DNA of 64,000 nt from Austropuccinia psidii (GCA_023105745.1 JALGQZ010000007.1:51379569-51443568); one strand, 5' to 3'; numbered from the stretch's first letter, positions 22,978-34,575 are shown. Numbers and translations are program-made. The notes: generated by a model not told the origin, from the letters alone.

Positions 22978-24414
22978 TGTCAGCCTGTGACTGAAAACCA
23001 GAGCACAAGCATTACAGCCAAAATACCATAAATCAATGGTTTAGCCAAGATACCACCAAACCATGGAGCTGAGCCAAGTAAGTTCAAGATGTATCAAACA
23101 GAAGAGTAAACTCACCTCTTTCTGAAAATTAAAGTCCCATCACCATAGGACAAAGAATAACAAAGTTATTCCTGCTCAAAGTTTCTGCTGAGCATAAACC
23201 TTAATTTTCACCTCTCATCTGAAATTCAGAAGGAGAGGCTTAACCCCATCAAATGGGTATTCACAATTAATCTCTAAGTCAGGGCTATCAAATGGTACCA
23301 GCCAAGCTGAGCTAGCACCAATATTACTGAGGTTATGGTCAAATTCAGGCCAAATAAGGTTGAGCAAAACATTCACCTCTCATCTAACTTCTACAGTTTT
23401 AGTGTGAGATACCCAAAGTTTGGTTTTTTTGGAAAGATCACAATCAGGGCTATCTGATGGTGTCATCCACTTCCTCATATCTCAACTAGAACAAAGTTTA
23501 TGAGGCAAACAAGACCAATACAGCTTTTGCCTCAAACACGCCTATGTACAAAAAATCTTGTACATGGGTGAACCTTGCCATATTTAATGATAGCCACATC
23601 AAATAAGGTACCATTGTGTAGAACACATTCAGGGCTACACACCGAACTAATTTTGAGGTTGATATCTTGAGAATTGACAAAGTTATGGCTGTTTTAAGGT
23701 TAAAATCTCACATTTTCGCTAATTCAGCCTTACCATGGGATAATATCCCGTAACCATGAATATGAGGTCTCAAACAGAAAAAGAAGCTTGTTTTTACTTC
23801 AAAACACATATTTCAGTCAATACTGGGGTCCCATACAGTTTCTGTACAGCATCCTATGTGTCATTCATGTCAAAATCAGGCTGTGTGGTCCCCAGATGAA
23901 AGTTTTCACCCTGTATTGGTGAAAACTGCCCAGATGTGGTTTCAAAACCACATCTTAGCCCAATACAGGCTATACAGGCAATTTCTAAACCATAATCCTG
24001 TCCTAGAGAGTGAAAAATCTTCACTTCCTCTACATGGAAAGTCTAGCAGCCTTTCCACCCTATTTCAGGATAAAAAGGGGCCTTTTCACAGCCAGAAAAG
24101 TGTTCCTCATCCTGCTCTTGAATTCCTATGTAGTACAATTTTCAAATACAGTTATACTGTTGGAAAATAAACAGCTATGATTATAACTTTAATTATTTTA
24201 GTCTTTATTGTGGTAACCCAACAGGTAAAGCTGCACCCAGGGCTTTCAACAGCACTCACCACCACTATATTCTTATATAGTAAAGCCCTTTTATTTTAAA
24301 TTAAACCATTTATAAACCCTTATAATATTTCAAAACCATTTTTTACTGTGTCACAGTCATAGTTAAAAGTTGTAAATACATTTATATACCTTTTATAATA
24401 GATTCAGCCTGACA
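22978..24414 (+). repeat. Element E 3' LTR
   Basis: 1437 bp, TGTCAGCC to CTGACA, colinear with 14710-16144 with scattered substitutions and small indels. TATA-like GGATAAAAAGGGG lies near 24070. Followed by the target duplication GAATG. Confidence 0.92.
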
Positions 24415-24419
24415 GAATG

Positions 24420-24463
24420 AGAGGAAAATTGATTAGAGAAAAATTCATAATCATAAGAATCAT
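24420..24463 (-). other. Element C leader, fragment between E and D
   Basis: About 50 bp of C leader left between the target duplications of E (24415-24419) and D (24464-24468). It joins 14704 on the left and 34576 on the right when D and E are removed. Confidence 0.75.
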
Positions 24464-24468
24464 AAAAT

Positions 24469-26308
24469 TGTGAGCCTTAGAGGTAATTTCATATACCCAA
24501 AAGACCACAAATATAAAAAATAACATATTAATATAAATAAAATAAATTTATTTATATTATTAAAATAAAAAATAAAAAAATATAAATATAAAATTATATT
24601 AAAAATAAAAAATTAATTATAATTTAAAAATAAAATTACTTTAAATTTTGTAAATATAAAATTACATTTATACTTGAAAAATTTAAGTAAAAATGAAATT
24701 TTAACAAAATTGTGAAAAAATAAATAAATTTGGAAAAAAGTTAAATAAAATTTATTATAACTTTTTCTCCAATAAATAAACATATAAATTTTATTTCACC
24801 ATTGGATTCCTCATAAAAAATCAGGTGGGGTCACCTCTGAGTGAAATTTTTGTAACTCAACTCTAAATAAGCTTAAATTAAGTTTTTAGTATTTTCAATA
24901 CAAAAGTTAAAAATCCTCAAAACCTTAATTTAATTCACACCACATGTGGTGTTAACCATCAATTTTTGTGTTAAAATTGAGGTGTTGTGTTTAGTTTAGA
25001 AGTTATGAAGAATTAAAGTATTTTCAATTGAATTCAATTGAAATGTCAAAATGTGCGCGTGTATTACATAAGTGAACTTTGATTTACATATGAGGTGTCA
25101 ATTATTACTGTATTGTACTGTACAATTGAATTGAATTACATGTGTAAATTATAAGTATAATACATGATGAGGAATTAAGGGAAAAATAAATTGGAAAGAT
25201 TAAATTTGGGGGGGAAAAGGAACTCCAGCTCTAAGGGGGAGCTAGACCCCCAAAATCCTTGCTGACAGGCGTGGGATGTCAAAATTCACGCAAAAGTTCA
25301 TCACTTTTGGCCTGGAATTGAGTTACAGGGTCTGTGGACTCAATTGATGATGAGGTTTTGATACCAACTGGGGTAGTTTTAGCTGTTGCCAAGAAGGTAA
25401 AACTACCCTTAAGATAAAACAATCATAATAAAAACAGTTTTAACTGGTTTCTACGCCTCTGACACACATTCTGACGTGTTTTGAAGGCTCTAGGCCTGGT
25501 ATTGCTATAGTAATGGCTGATTTAAGGGTCTAAAATGGCTAAAAATGGCTAAAAATGGCTTAAACCAGCCCTTTTTGGTCTAAACCAGGGTTCAATGATG
25601 CCATAATTGGCTTTTCTGTTGTCAGACTGTTTTTCACGACTGACAAGAGTAAATTTTACTTTTGGAGTAAGAGAATTGATGGCTATAAAAGAATGTCTTC
25701 TTTGCCCCACTTTTCTCTTCATGTTAGAATCTTTTCCTTTTATTAATTAGTTTAAAACTGTTAAACCAATCAATCAAAGATTCCAACCACCACTTTTAAA
25801 TCATTTTAATCTTTTTAACCACGTGAAAAAATCATTATAATCATTGTTTGTAACTCTTATAATCATTTTTACCCTTGAACCACCCCAAAAGTGAATTAAA
25901 GCATCTTTCATCACTGTTAACTTTGTCACTTTGTTTCCAAATTCACTCTGGTCACTTTTGGGCGTGTTTTCTCTTTAATATTCTTTTTAAAGACTTTGTT
26001 CTTTAATTAATTGCTTGCAGTTCTTTGCTCAATTAATTCCAATTGAAATTGCTCTTGAAGAAATTTCTTTTGTAGCCTTAAAATATCTCTTGTAGAGTAT
26101 TTTTTGGATAAATTTTTATTGTTGGTAAAACAATAAATTTTTATAATATTATTGTTTTATACTAAAAAAGTTATAAACAATAAAATTGGCGTGTTTTCTC
26201 TTAAAAATAATATTTCATACTATTTTTAATTGATTTTTACCTTATACAAATTTTGAGGACAGGAAAAGTACTTGATTTTTAATCAAAGTTTCATATCCAC
26301 ACCTTACA
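24469..26308 (+). repeat. Element D 5' LTR
   Basis: 1840 bp, TGTGAGCC to CTTACA, very AT-rich in its first 700 bp. It includes a 22-nt perfect palindrome centred on GAATTC (25022-25043), three tandem copies of AAAATGGCT-type words (about 25532-25561) and the presumed core promoter (next entry). Confidence 0.97.
25684..25691 (+). promoter_or_regulatory. Element D core promoter (TATA box)
   Basis: TATAAAAG in GGCTATAAAAGAATG, followed at 30-40 bp by a pyrimidine-rich stretch (CTTTGCCCCACTTTTCTCTT) suited to transcription start. The same box is at 33946-33953 in the 3' LTR. The start site is inferred. Confidence 0.6.
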
Positions 26309-26310
26309 TT

Positions 26311-26328
26311 TGGGGGCCCAGCCGTGAT
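26311..26328 (+). promoter_or_regulatory. Element D primer binding site (putative)
   Basis: TGGGGGCCCAGCCGTGAT, two bases after the LTR. It begins like the known tRNA-Pro primer site and shares TGGGGGCC with E and GGCCGTGAT-type ending with F. Conserved position and sequence support the role; the tRNA is a guess. Confidence 0.65.
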
Positions 26329-26512
26329 ATTTTACCTGTGACATATTTTTTTTACTCTTTTTAAATCTTTTTTCTTATATTGAAAAATTTAAAAACATAT
26401 AAAAAATACTTATAATCCAAAAAAAATCCTTAAAAAATAATTTTTTTCATATTATAAGTGAGGCTTATATTTTTATTTCTTTTTTGAAATAACCTTTTTT
26501 TTACTTAATTAA

Positions 26513-26732
26513 TTGGCTTTTTCATTAATTTTAGTGTCTGACAACGTGGTAAGACAAGAAAACATTGAAACAGCCTCAACAGTAACCAGCATTATCCCTG
26601 CCAGTACTATTAATTCTGATCATAATAGTACTGTTATTGTGACTCAAAATAATCAACCTGAACCAATATCTTCTGAATTAATTAACTTGGATATAAGTAA
26701 TACACTTCAGAAAGCCAAAAATTTGGCCAATA
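26513..26732 (+). other. Element D: ATG-less open exon upstream of the intron
   Basis: 73 codons open, starting near an acceptor-like ATTAATTTTAG and ending at a GTAAGT donor. There is no ATG in frame, nor any ATG in 26309-26782 in any frame. The Ser/Thr/Asn-rich segment (TASTVTSIIPASTINSDHNS) is of unknown function. It joins ORF1 in frame if 26733-26796 is spliced out. It may simply be leader. Confidence 0.45.
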
Positions 26733-26796
26733 GTAAGTTTTTGACGTAAAAATACTATTTTAAGCCTTTTTTAACCATAATTATGCCTTCAACCAG
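26733..26796 (+). other. Element D candidate intron carrying the Gag-Pol start codon
   Basis: 64 nt. Donor GTAAGT at 26733-26738 is a perfect consensus; the acceptor is TTCAACCAG ending at 26796, with a pyrimidine run and a TTAAC branch-like word near 26772. The Gag-Pol ATG is at 26783, inside the intron, 14 nt before its end. With the intron removed, base 26732 plus 26797-26798 forms a codon and the next frame is ORF1. The size is typical of fungal introns. No transcript evidence is available to me. Confidence 0.55.
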
Positions 26797-29700
26797 GTCA
26801 GGAGCCAGCTACAACCCCTCAAGCAGCTCCCAAAAAGGTAATAGACGTGATTATGGCAGAGGCCAACCAGGTACAGAAGGAAAAGGGTCAGTTGATGACT
26901 TCCAAACAACTAAAATGGGTCATTCTGAAGCTGATAATACCATTTTACCTTCAAAAAGAGCTGACACCGCCACAACAAGCCTCTGTGGACATATACAAAG
27001 CCAGCCACAGTGCATACAACAATGCACTCCAATTCAAGGAGTACCAGATCCTTGCAGACCTGTGGAAGAATTGCATGAATTCTTACCTGACAGTAAGAAA
27101 ATTCTTGGGCCATCCCAACACTTGCAAATTGCTCAATGGATGGCATCCATTGATGGAGAAGAAAAACATGATGCTTTTGACACTAGAATGGAGGAAAAAC
27201 AACCCTCCACCAGCCAAACCAGTGCCAAAAACAGCCCCAGTGGCCAGCAGCAGCAATTCCAACGTGAAAAAGCAGCCACAAACTCCAAACAAGGGCAAAG
27301 GGAAGGCACCAGCCCCAAAACCTTACAGCCAGGGCTACAGAATCCCAAAGATTCAGCAGGATGCCATGGAAAATGTATTTCAGATGGCCAGAACCATGAT
27401 GGAATTACAGAAGAAGGAGGAAGCCAGATTAAGGTTCCAGAAATGATTTCTGACATATTTGATTCCATCCCAGAGTTGTATAATGCTATAAATGACGTGA
27501 AAAAACATCTTTCTGATAAAAATGACACCATTTGTCACAACATTAAAACAAACAACCTGAGTATGTGCCAAATTAATGAAACACTTATGTGTTTTGAAAA
27601 AGTTTTGATAACAATTAAAAATTCCAATAATGATAATTCTTCTAACAATAAAATAAATGAACAATCTGCCATTATTAAAGAATTAACAGATAAATATTCT
27701 AAATTCAATATTGATGACATAATTGAAACAAGAATTAAACAAGCCATAAATATTATCAAGACAGATAACAAGAAAGTCCTTGATGACATTTCAAATTCAT
27801 TTACTGAAGTAAAGACATATACCATTGCCTTGAAAAAGTGTTTTGATGCTTCACAAGAAGAAGTATCAAAATTATCAATGAAATTGAATCAAGTCACTGC
27901 TGATAATACAAGACAGACAGAGTTATGGCAAGAACTTACACATAAAGAAGACATGTATAAAATTGAAGTAATAAATTTAATACAAAGCTTCCAACATGAA
28001 TACAGAAATTCCCAAAGGTGTAGCAACAGTAAAATGAATGACATTGAACAATTACTGAACACCTTACCAAGAATGTCTACACCTCTAAATCAAAATGAGG
28101 GCACAAGAATTTCAAATCCACAAGTATTGGATCCTGATAATTCACAATTAAAAAATGAATTATCCACTTCTTTTCATAACTTGGAACCATCAATGGGCCA
28201 AGCACTCTTGAAAGAAGTTCCAAAACTTAAAGAATGGCCTCACTTCAGTGGTGAAGGAGAGTATGACCATATGGAATTCATTAGAGGTATTGACATGATC
28301 AAAGAGGATTTTGAATTACCAGACAGATTGGTAACAGCCAGGTTTAACACCTTGTTTACCAGATCAGCTCACAGATGGTACATCAAAATAAGACAAGCAC
28401 ATGGACACCAGAGTTGGACTTGGTGGAAAACCCAAATCATCAACAAATGGGCAAATGATGCTTGGAGGTTTAAAGTTGAAACAGCCTTTGAATCTTCCAA
28501 ATTTAATGCTGATAAAGACAAAGCTTTACCATGGTTTTGCCAACAAAAGGACAGATTAACAGCATTATATCCGGACATGTCAGAATTTATGATCCATAGA
28601 AAAATTCTGAGACAATGTGGAGGTGACTTAGAGCATGCTGTCAAAAGCAGGACTACTGAACAATCTTCAGCAGAGGATATTATCAATATACTAGAAGAAG
28701 TAACCACCAGAACCAAAATTGGTTCTAGTAGGGTGAATCTTAAAACAAGGTTTAATACACCTTGGAAAGATTCTGTGGACAAAAACCCCAAAGAAAATTC
28801 TAGTAATATTAAATATAAATCTGCAGATACAGTCAGAAAATGCCATATTTGCCAAAGCACCACCCATTTAGCCAATACATGTCCAAAAAGGGGGAAAATC
28901 AATGAAATTGACATTGAAAAAGAACCAGATGTTGAAAAAGAAGACATAAATGAAGACAATTCAGATGATAAGTCATCCATATTCTCTGAATCTTCAAAAG
29001 ATATAGAAAATATCAATGCCACTTTTGACATCATGGAATCTTATTCCCACTTACCACAATTGAGCAATGGTCAAGTTGATTTATCAAAAGTTCAAGATGC
29101 ACAACTTATGAAGACAAAACCAAACAGAGGAAAAGGTTATACAGCTGGTAACTCCTGTATAACAGAAGTGGTGATTGACAACAAACCCACCAAACTTTTG
29201 CTTGACCCAGGAGCCTTCTGCTCTTGTGTTGGAAAATCTTTTCTTAAGACTTGTGTACCAAATTTTGAAGACCAATTGTTACCAATTGATGGTATAAAAT
29301 TCAACAGTGCAAGTAACCCAATGAAAGCATTAGGAATCTTTGAGACCAATGTCATATTCCCACACATAAATGGGAATTTAAGGATCACAGTTGAATTTGT
29401 TGTTATGGAAAATTGCTCTAGTACCCATTTTATATTGGGAAATGACTATTTAATCATGTATGGGATAGATTTACATAATAACAAAGACAGATACTTTACA
29501 ATTGGAGACAATAAGCGCCAGAAATTTGCCTTTTTACCCTTTAAAAGACAAATTACAGTAAACAAAGTATCACCAGTCAACTTAGAGTTAGAGAAATTCA
29601 AGTCTGAACAGTTAAATGAGGCTGAAATAAGCCTTCATCTGACTGATAAACAAGAAAATGAACTTTCTTCCCTTTTGTATGACCACAGAGGAGCATTTGC

Positions 29701-32700
29701 TACAGACAAAGAACCCCTGGGATCAATTATTGGTCATGAAGTTGACATCATTCTTAACATTGAGAGACCTTATCCACCACTCTTAAGAAGACCTGCTTAT
29801 CCAGCAAGTCCAAAATCAAGAGAAGCTCTAGAAATTCATATCAAAGAACTTCTAGACCTTGGTGTAATAAGAAAAGTAGGCCACAATGAGGAAGTAGAAA
29901 TAACTACACCAGTCATAGTGGCATGGCATAATGGAAAATCCAGAATGGTTGGGGACTTTAGAGCTCTGAACACTTACACTGTTCCAGACAGATACCCAAT
30001 ACCAAAAATCCAAATTGCCCTTACTCAAATATCTCAAGCAGTGTATATAACCACTATGGATGCCCTTAAAGGATTCCATCAAAATGTAGTAACACCAAGA
30101 GCAAGAAAATACTTGAGAATTATTGTTCATTGTGGAGTGTATGAATACTTAAGGATGCCCTTTGGTATCAAAAATGCACCTTCACACTTCCAAAGAATGA
30201 TGAATGAAATCTTCCCTGAAGAACTCTCAGAGGGATGGTTAATCATTTACATTGATGACATTATTATCTGTTCAAAGACTTGGGAGGAGCACATGTACAG
30301 ATTATCAAGAGTTTTGACAAAAATCCAATCAGTAAACATGAAAATCTCCTTGAAGAAATGTCATTTTGGATTTAAAGAACTTAAGGCACTAGGACATGTT
30401 GTATCTGGTTTGTCCCTTGGAATTGATAAAAACAAAGTTGCAGCAGTATTGTTAAAACCCATGCCTCAGAATAAGAAGGAAATTCAGTCATTCTTAGGTT
30501 TTGCAGGATATTACAGGCAACACATTAAAGACTTTGCATCCATAGCAAGACCACTTTATAAGTTGTGTGACAAAGACACAGTATTTGAGATGACTGTTGA
30601 CAGAGTCAAAGCTTTTGAGTCTCTAAGAGAAGCATTGACCACTGCTCCACTCTTACTGATGCCAGACTTTAAATTGCCTTTCAAACTGTATATTGATGCA
30701 TCAGGGGATGGACTAGGTGCTGCACTTCACCAAGTTCAGATCATAAATGACAAACCTGTAGAAGGACCAATATGTTTCATATCCAAGCAAATCAAACCAA
30801 CTGAAGCCAGATATGGAGCAAGTCAAATGGAATGTCTATGCCTTGTCTGGGCCTTAGAGAAATTGAACTATTTCTTAGAGGGATGTGTTTTTGAAGTAAT
30901 AACAGATTGTACAGCTGTGAAATCACTTTTGAACATGAAAACACCTAACAGACACATGCTCAGATGGCAAATAGCCATACAAGAATACAGAGGCAATATG
31001 ACTATTGTTCATAAGGATGGGAATATTCATAAGAATGCAGATGGACTAAGCAGATGGCCATTACCAAATAACATTGATAATCCTGCTTATGTTCCAGAAG
31101 AAGCTTCACCACAAATTCCAATAGAAGGAATAAGTGTTACAGACTTGAACACCACCTTCTTTGAAGAAGTCAGAAATAGTTACACTCAAGATAAGAATTG
31201 TAGCATCTTATGCCAATTACTTAACAAAGACTGTAAAGACAACTCTCTAATACATGCCTTGGATGAAGTATGGAGAAAATCTTATAATGAAGGGAGATTT
31301 CACCTACTGGATGGTATAATTTACCACAGAACCAAGCACACATGTGTCATGACAGTTGTAGACAGGTCATTAATCAATCTTGTACTGAAAGAATGCCATG
31401 ATAGTCCCTTTTCAGGACATCTTTCTGAGGACAGAACAAGAGAGAAAGTAAAGACCTGCATATGGTGGCCAATGTGGCAAAAAGATGTTGCAGAATATTG
31501 CAAAACCTGTGACAGATGCCAAAAGGCAAATAAATCCACTGGCAAAAGACTTGGAAATATGATGAAAATCCAAGAACCAAACAGACCTTGGGAAATTGTC
31601 CATATGGATTGGGTAACTGGCCTACCACCAGGAGGTGACAGGAGCTATAATGCTTGCCTAGTAATTGTGGACAGATTCAGTAAAACTCCAATCTTTTTAC
31701 CATGTCACAAAGATGATACAGCCATGGATACAGCTCTTCTGATATGGAATAGAGTAGTGTCATGGACTGGGATATTTACAAATATCATCAGTGATAGAGA
31801 TCCCAAATTCACTTCAGCTCTATGGACAAATCTTCACCAATTATTTGGCACAAAACTGTCTTTCTCTACAGCCTACCACCCACAAACTGATGGTCTGGCT
31901 GAAAGAATGATCCAAACCTTAGAGGACATGGTGAGAAGATTTTGTGCATATGGCCTTGAATTCAAAGATTGTGATGGATTTACCCATGATTGGTGTACTC
32001 TGTTACCAGCACTGGAATTAGCATATAAAACATCAATCCATTCCAGTACCAATCAGACTCCTGCTATTCTAGAAAAAGGATGGAACCCCAAGTTACCCCA
32101 AGATTCCTTGAGGAAAGACTTAATTGAAATACATCCCACAGCTGCTAGCTTCAAAGGAATGCTAGACAAAGCTAGAAAGCATGCAGTGAGATGCATGGAG
32201 GACTCTTTTGCATATGCTAAAGACAAATGGGATAAATCTCATGCAACTCCAGATTTCAAAGTGGGGGACCTAGTTCTTGTATCCACCACTAACTTCAATA
32301 ACATCAAAGGATGTAAAAAGTTAAAAGACTCCTTTGCAGGACCTTTTGTGATTAAGGCCCTCCATGGAGAAAATGCTGTTGAAGTAGAGTTATCTGAAGA
32401 ACTTAGCAATAAGCACCCTACATTTCCAGTAAGCTTGATAAAGCCATACAAATCTAGTGATGCTGAGAAATTTCCCTTGAGGAATAAGATTCCCCAAGTT
32501 ATACCTCCTATTGAGACATCTGGTACTAAGAAAATAACCAAAGTTCTTAAAGAAAGGAAATTAAGAACCAAGAAAGTAAGGGAATACCTTGTTAGGTACA
32601 GTGACCCAACTTGTGAAGATGAATGGTTAGAAGAGAAAGATATACCAGAAGCCACCAAACTCCTGAGGAGATTCAGACACACTAGAAACACCAATATTAC

Positions 32701-32707
32701 AAAGTAA
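26783..32707 (+). CDS. Element D: Gag-Pol polyprotein
   Basis: 1974 codons with no stop. ATG 26783 is the first ATG after the LTR and has A at -3. Residues 1-220 overlap ORF1 and are low complexity. Then come a coiled-coil-like Asn/Lys-rich part (220-440), capsid (475-645, [14 protein letters not shown]), knuckle [14 protein letters not shown] (687-700) and protease DPG at 808-810, where D(T/S)G is expected. Reverse transcriptase has YIDD at 1156-1159. RNase H has Asp1305, Glu1350 and Asp1375. Integrase has the zinc domain (about 1537-1579) and DDE Asp1609, Asp1671, Glu1707 with exactly 35 residues between the last two. The end is a GPF module and a chromodomain-like tail [14 protein letters not shown] (about 1935). 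It makes virus-like particles, copies and integrates the element. Confidence 0.95.
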   Translation: MPSTRSGASYNPSSSSQKGNRRDYGRGQPGTEGKGSVDDFQTTKMGHSEADNTILPSKRADTATTSLCGHIQSQPQCIQQCTPIQGVPDPCRPVEELHEFLPDSKKILGPSQHLQIAQWMASIDGEEKHDAFDTRMEEKQPSTSQTSAKNSPSGQQQQFQREKAATNSKQGQREGTSPKTLQPGLQNPKDSAGCHGKCISDGQNHDGITEEGGSQIKVPEMISDIFDSIPELYNAINDVKKHLSDKNDTICHNIKTNNLSMCQINETLMCFEKVLITIKNSNNDNSSNNKINEQSAIIKELTDKYSKFNIDDIIETRIKQAINIIKTDNKKVLDDISNSFTEVKTYTIALKKCFDASQEEVSKLSMKLNQVTADNTRQTELWQELTHKEDMYKIEVINLIQSFQHEYRNSQRCSNSKMNDIEQLLNTLPRMSTPLNQNEGTRISNPQVLDPDNSQLKNELSTSFHNLEPSMGQALLKEVPKLKEWPHFSGEGEYDHMEFIRGIDMIKEDFELPDRLVTARFNTLFTRSAHRWYIKIRQAHGHQSWTWWKTQIINKWANDAWRFKVETAFESSKFNADKDKALPWFCQQKDRLTALYPDMSEFMIHRKILRQCGGDLEHAVKSRTTEQSSAEDIINILEEVTTRTKIGSSRVNLKTRFNTPWKDSVDKNPKENSSNIKYKSADTVRKCHICQSTTHLANTCPKRGKINEIDIEKEPDVEKEDINEDNSDDKSSIFSESSKDIENINATFDIMESYSHLPQLSNGQVDLSKVQDAQLMKTKPNRGKGYTAGNSCITEVVIDNKPTKLLLDPGAFCSCVGKSFLKTCVPNFEDQLLPIDGIKFNSASNPMKALGIFETNVIFPHINGNLRITVEFVVMENCSSTHFILGNDYLIMYGIDLHNNKDRYFTIGDNKRQKFAFLPFKRQITVNKVSPVNLELEKFKSEQLNEAEISLHLTDKQENELSSLLYDHRGAFATDKEPLGSIIGHEVDIILNIERPYPPLLRRPAYPASPKSREALEIHIKELLDLGVIRKVGHNEEVEITTPVIVAWHNGKSRMVGDFRALNTYTVPDRYPIPKIQIALTQISQAVYITTMDALKGFHQNVVTPRARKYLRIIVHCGVYEYLRMPFGIKNAPSHFQRMMNEIFPEELSEGWLIIYIDDIIICSKTWEEHMYRLSRVLTKIQSVNMKISLKKCHFGFKELKALGHVVSGLSLGIDKNKVAAVLLKPMPQNKKEIQSFLGFAGYYRQHIKDFASIARPLYKLCDKDTVFEMTVDRVKAFESLREALTTAPLLLMPDFKLPFKLYIDASGDGLGAALHQVQIINDKPVEGPICFISKQIKPTEARYGASQMECLCLVWALEKLNYFLEGCVFEVITDCTAVKSLLNMKTPNRHMLRWQIAIQEYRGNMTIVHKDGNIHKNADGLSRWPLPNNIDNPAYVPEEASPQIPIEGISVTDLNTTFFEEVRNSYTQDKNCSILCQLLNKDCKDNSLIHALDEVWRKSYNEGRFHLLDGIIYHRTKHTCVMTVVDRSLINLVLKECHDSPFSGHLSEDRTREKVKTCIWWPMWQKDVAEYCKTCDRCQKANKSTGKRLGNMMKIQEPNRPWEIVHMDWVTGLPPGGDRSYNACLVIVDRFSKTPIFLPCHKDDTAMDTALLIWNRVVSWTGIFTNIISDRDPKFTSALWTNLHQLFGTKLSFSTAYHPQTDGLAERMIQTLEDMVRRFCAYGLEFKDCDGFTHDWCTLLPALELAYKTSIHSSTNQTPAILEKGWNPKLPQDSLRKDLIEIHPTAASFKGMLDKARKHAVRCMEDSFAYAKDKWDKSHATPDFKVGDLVLVSTTNFNNIKGCKKLKDSFAGPFVIKALHGENAVEVELSEELSNKHPTFPVSLIKPYKSSDAEKFPLRNKIPQVIPPIETSGTKKITKVLKERKLRTKKVREYLVRYSDPTCEDEWLEEKDIPEATKLLRRFRHTRNTNITK
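26853..27446 (+). CDS. Element D: ORF1, basic accessory protein overlapping Gag
   Basis: From ATG 26853 it encodes 197 residues in frame 0; the frame is open back to the intron acceptor at 26797. It lies entirely inside the N-terminal coding part of Gag-Pol, one frame off. The N-terminal half has a hydrophobic stretch ([18 protein letters not shown]), the middle is Pro/Lys-rich with GKGKGK, and the C-terminus is QGYRIPK...[15 protein letters not shown]. Element F preserves the same frame: QGYRIPK, then VFNMARTLMEF and KE, about 18 of 32 residues identical. The Gag-frame reading of the same bases is much less alike. That suggests ORF1 is under selection. An RNA-binding or Gag-assembly role is only a guess from the basic stretch. 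It could be translated from spliced RNA, or be fused to Pol by frameshifting. Confidence 0.6.
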   Translation: MAEANQVQKEKGQLMTSKQLKWVILKLIIPFYLQKELTPPQQASVDIYKASHSAYNNALQFKEYQILADLWKNCMNSYLTVRKFLGHPNTCKLLNGWHPLMEKKNMMLLTLEWRKNNPPPAKPVPKTAPVASSSNSNVKKQPQTPNKGKGKAPAPKPYSQGYRIPKIQQDAMENVFQMARTMMELQKKEEARLRFQK

Positions 32708-32718
32708 TATTCTTTTTT

Positions 32719-32730
32719 AGGGGGAGGGAA
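32719..32730 (+). promoter_or_regulatory. Element D polypurine tract
   Basis: AGGGGGAGGGAA, preceded by a T-rich box (TTCTTTTTT) and directly abutting the 3' LTR. Typical plus-strand primer. Confidence 0.88.
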
Positions 32731-34570
32731 TGTGAGCCTTAGAGGTAATTTCATATACCCAAAAGACCACAAATATAAAAAATAACATATTAATATAAAT
32801 AAAATAAATTTATTTATATTATTAAAATAAAAAATAAAAAAATATAAATATAAAATTATATTAAAAATAAAAAATTAATTATAATTTAAAAATAAAATTA
32901 CTTTAAATTTTGTAAATATAAAATTACATTTATACTTGAAAAATTTAAGTAAAAATGAAATTTTAACAAAATTGTGAAAAAATAAATAAATTTGGAAAAA
33001 AGTTAAATAAAATTTATTATAACTTTTTCTCCAATAAATAAACATATAAATTTTATTTCACCATTGGATTCCTCATAAAAAATCAGGTGGGGTCACCTCT
33101 GAGTGAAATTTTTGTAACTCAACTCTAAATAAGCTTAAATTAAGTTTTTAGTATTTTCAATACAAAAGTTAAAAATCCTCAAAACCTTAATTTAATTCAC
33201 ACCACATGTGGTGTTAACCATCAATTTTTGTGTTAAAATTGAGGTGTTGTGTTTAGTTTAGAAGTTATGAAGAATTAAAGTATTTTCAATTGAATTCAAT
33301 TGAAATGTCAAAATGTGCGCGTGTATTACATAAGTGAACTTTGATTTACATATGAGGTGTCAATTATTACTGTATTGTACTGTACAATTGAATTGAATTA
33401 CATGTGTAAATTATAAGTATAATACATGATGAGGAATTAAGGGAAAAATAAATTGGAAAGATTAAATTTGGGGGGGAAAAGGAACTCCAGCTCTAAGGGG
33501 GAGCTAGACCCCCAAAATCCTTGCTGACAGGCGTGGGATGTCAAAATTCACGCAAAAGTTCATCACTTTTGGCCTGGAATTGAGTTACAGGGTCTGTGGA
33601 CTCAATTGATGATGAGGTTTTGATACCAACTGGGGTAGTTTTAGCTGTTGCCAAGAAGGTAAAACTACCCTTAAGATAAAACAATCATAATAAAAACAGT
33701 TTTAACTGGTTTCTACGCCTCTGACACACATTCTGACGTGTTTTGAAGGCTCTAGGCCTGGTATTGCTATAGTAATGGCTGATTTAAGGGTCTAAAATGG
33801 CTAAAAATGGCTAAAAATGGCTTAAACCAGCCCTTTTTGGTCTAAACCAGGGTTCAATGATGCCATAATTGGCTTTTCTGTTGTCAGACTGTTTTTCACG
33901 ACTGACAAGAGTAAATTTTACTTTTGGAGTAAGAGAATTGATGGCTATAAAAGAATGTCTTCTTTGCCCCACTTTTCTCTTCATGTTAGAATCTTTTCCT
34001 TTTATTAATTAGTTTAAAACTGTTAAACCAATCAATCAAAGATTCCAACCACCACTTTTAAATCATTTTAATCTTTTTAACCACGTGAAAAAATCATTAT
34101 AATCATTGTTTGTAACTCTTATAATCATTTTTACCCTTGAACCACCCCAAAAGTGAATTAAAGCATCTTTCATCACTGTTAACTTTGTCACTTTGTTTCC
34201 AAATTCACTCTGGTCACTTTTGGGCGTGTTTTCTCTTTAATATTCTTTTTAAAGACATTGTTCTTTAATTAATTGCTTGCAGTTCTTTGCTCAATTAATT
34301 CCAATTGAAATTGCTCTTGAAGAAATTTCTTTTGTAGCCTTAAAATATCTCTTGTAGAGTATTTTTTGGATAAATTTTTATTGTTGGTAAAACAATAAAT
34401 TTTTATAATATTATTGTTTTATACTAAAAAAGTTATAAACAATAAAATTGGCGTGTTTTCTCTTAAAAATAATATTTCATACTATTTTTAATTGATTTTT
34501 ACCTTATACAAATTTTGAGGACAGGAAAAGTACTTGATTTTTAATCAAAGTTTCATATCCACACCTTACA
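32731..34570 (+). repeat. Element D 3' LTR
   Basis: 1840 bp; base-by-base reading against 24469-26308 shows a single difference (34257 A, 25995 T). Followed by the target duplication AAAAT. Confidence 0.97.
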
Positions 34571-34575
34571 AAAAT

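Larger units (their letters stand above)
14710..24414 (+). mobile_element. Element E: complete but degenerate Ty3/gypsy element (family 2)
   Basis: 9705 bp with two LTRs, flanked by the 5-bp target duplication GAATG (14705-14709 and 24415-24419). Order: LTR, primer site, leader, exon 1, intron, ORF1 overlapping Gag, protease, reverse transcriptase, RNase H, integrase, chromodomain-like end, polypurine tract, LTR. The LTRs differ at roughly one base in 10-15 in the stretches I aligned, so it is clearly older than element D. It is inserted in the leader of element C. Confidence 0.92.
24469..34570 (+). mobile_element. Element D: young, nearly intact Ty3/gypsy element (family 2)
   Basis: 10,102 bp, flanked by AAAAT target duplications (24464-24468 and 34571-34575). 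The LTRs are both 1840 bp and differ only at 25995 (T) versus 34257 (A). It carries primer site, leader, ORF1, one uninterrupted 1974-codon Gag-Pol and polypurine tract. By LTR similarity it is by far the youngest insertion in the window. The protease motif DPG and the unproven start mechanism are the only doubts about autonomy. Confidence 0.97.

Noticed and set aside
25684..26308. A possible AUG exon inside the D LTR that could supply the start of the ATG-less exon
   Set aside because: ATGs near 25694 and 25720 lead to short frames and no convincing donor connects them in phase with 26513, so no upstream coding exon is called.
28369..29034. 221-codon minus-strand open frame under D Gag
   Set aside because: Antisense of the knuckle and linker region; composition follows from the sense codons.
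24469..34570. Possibility that the near-identical 1840-bp blocks are an assembly duplication
   Set aside because: They flank a complete internal region, have TG...CA ends, a target duplication, a primer site and a polypurine tract in the right places, so a real LTR pair is the better explanation.
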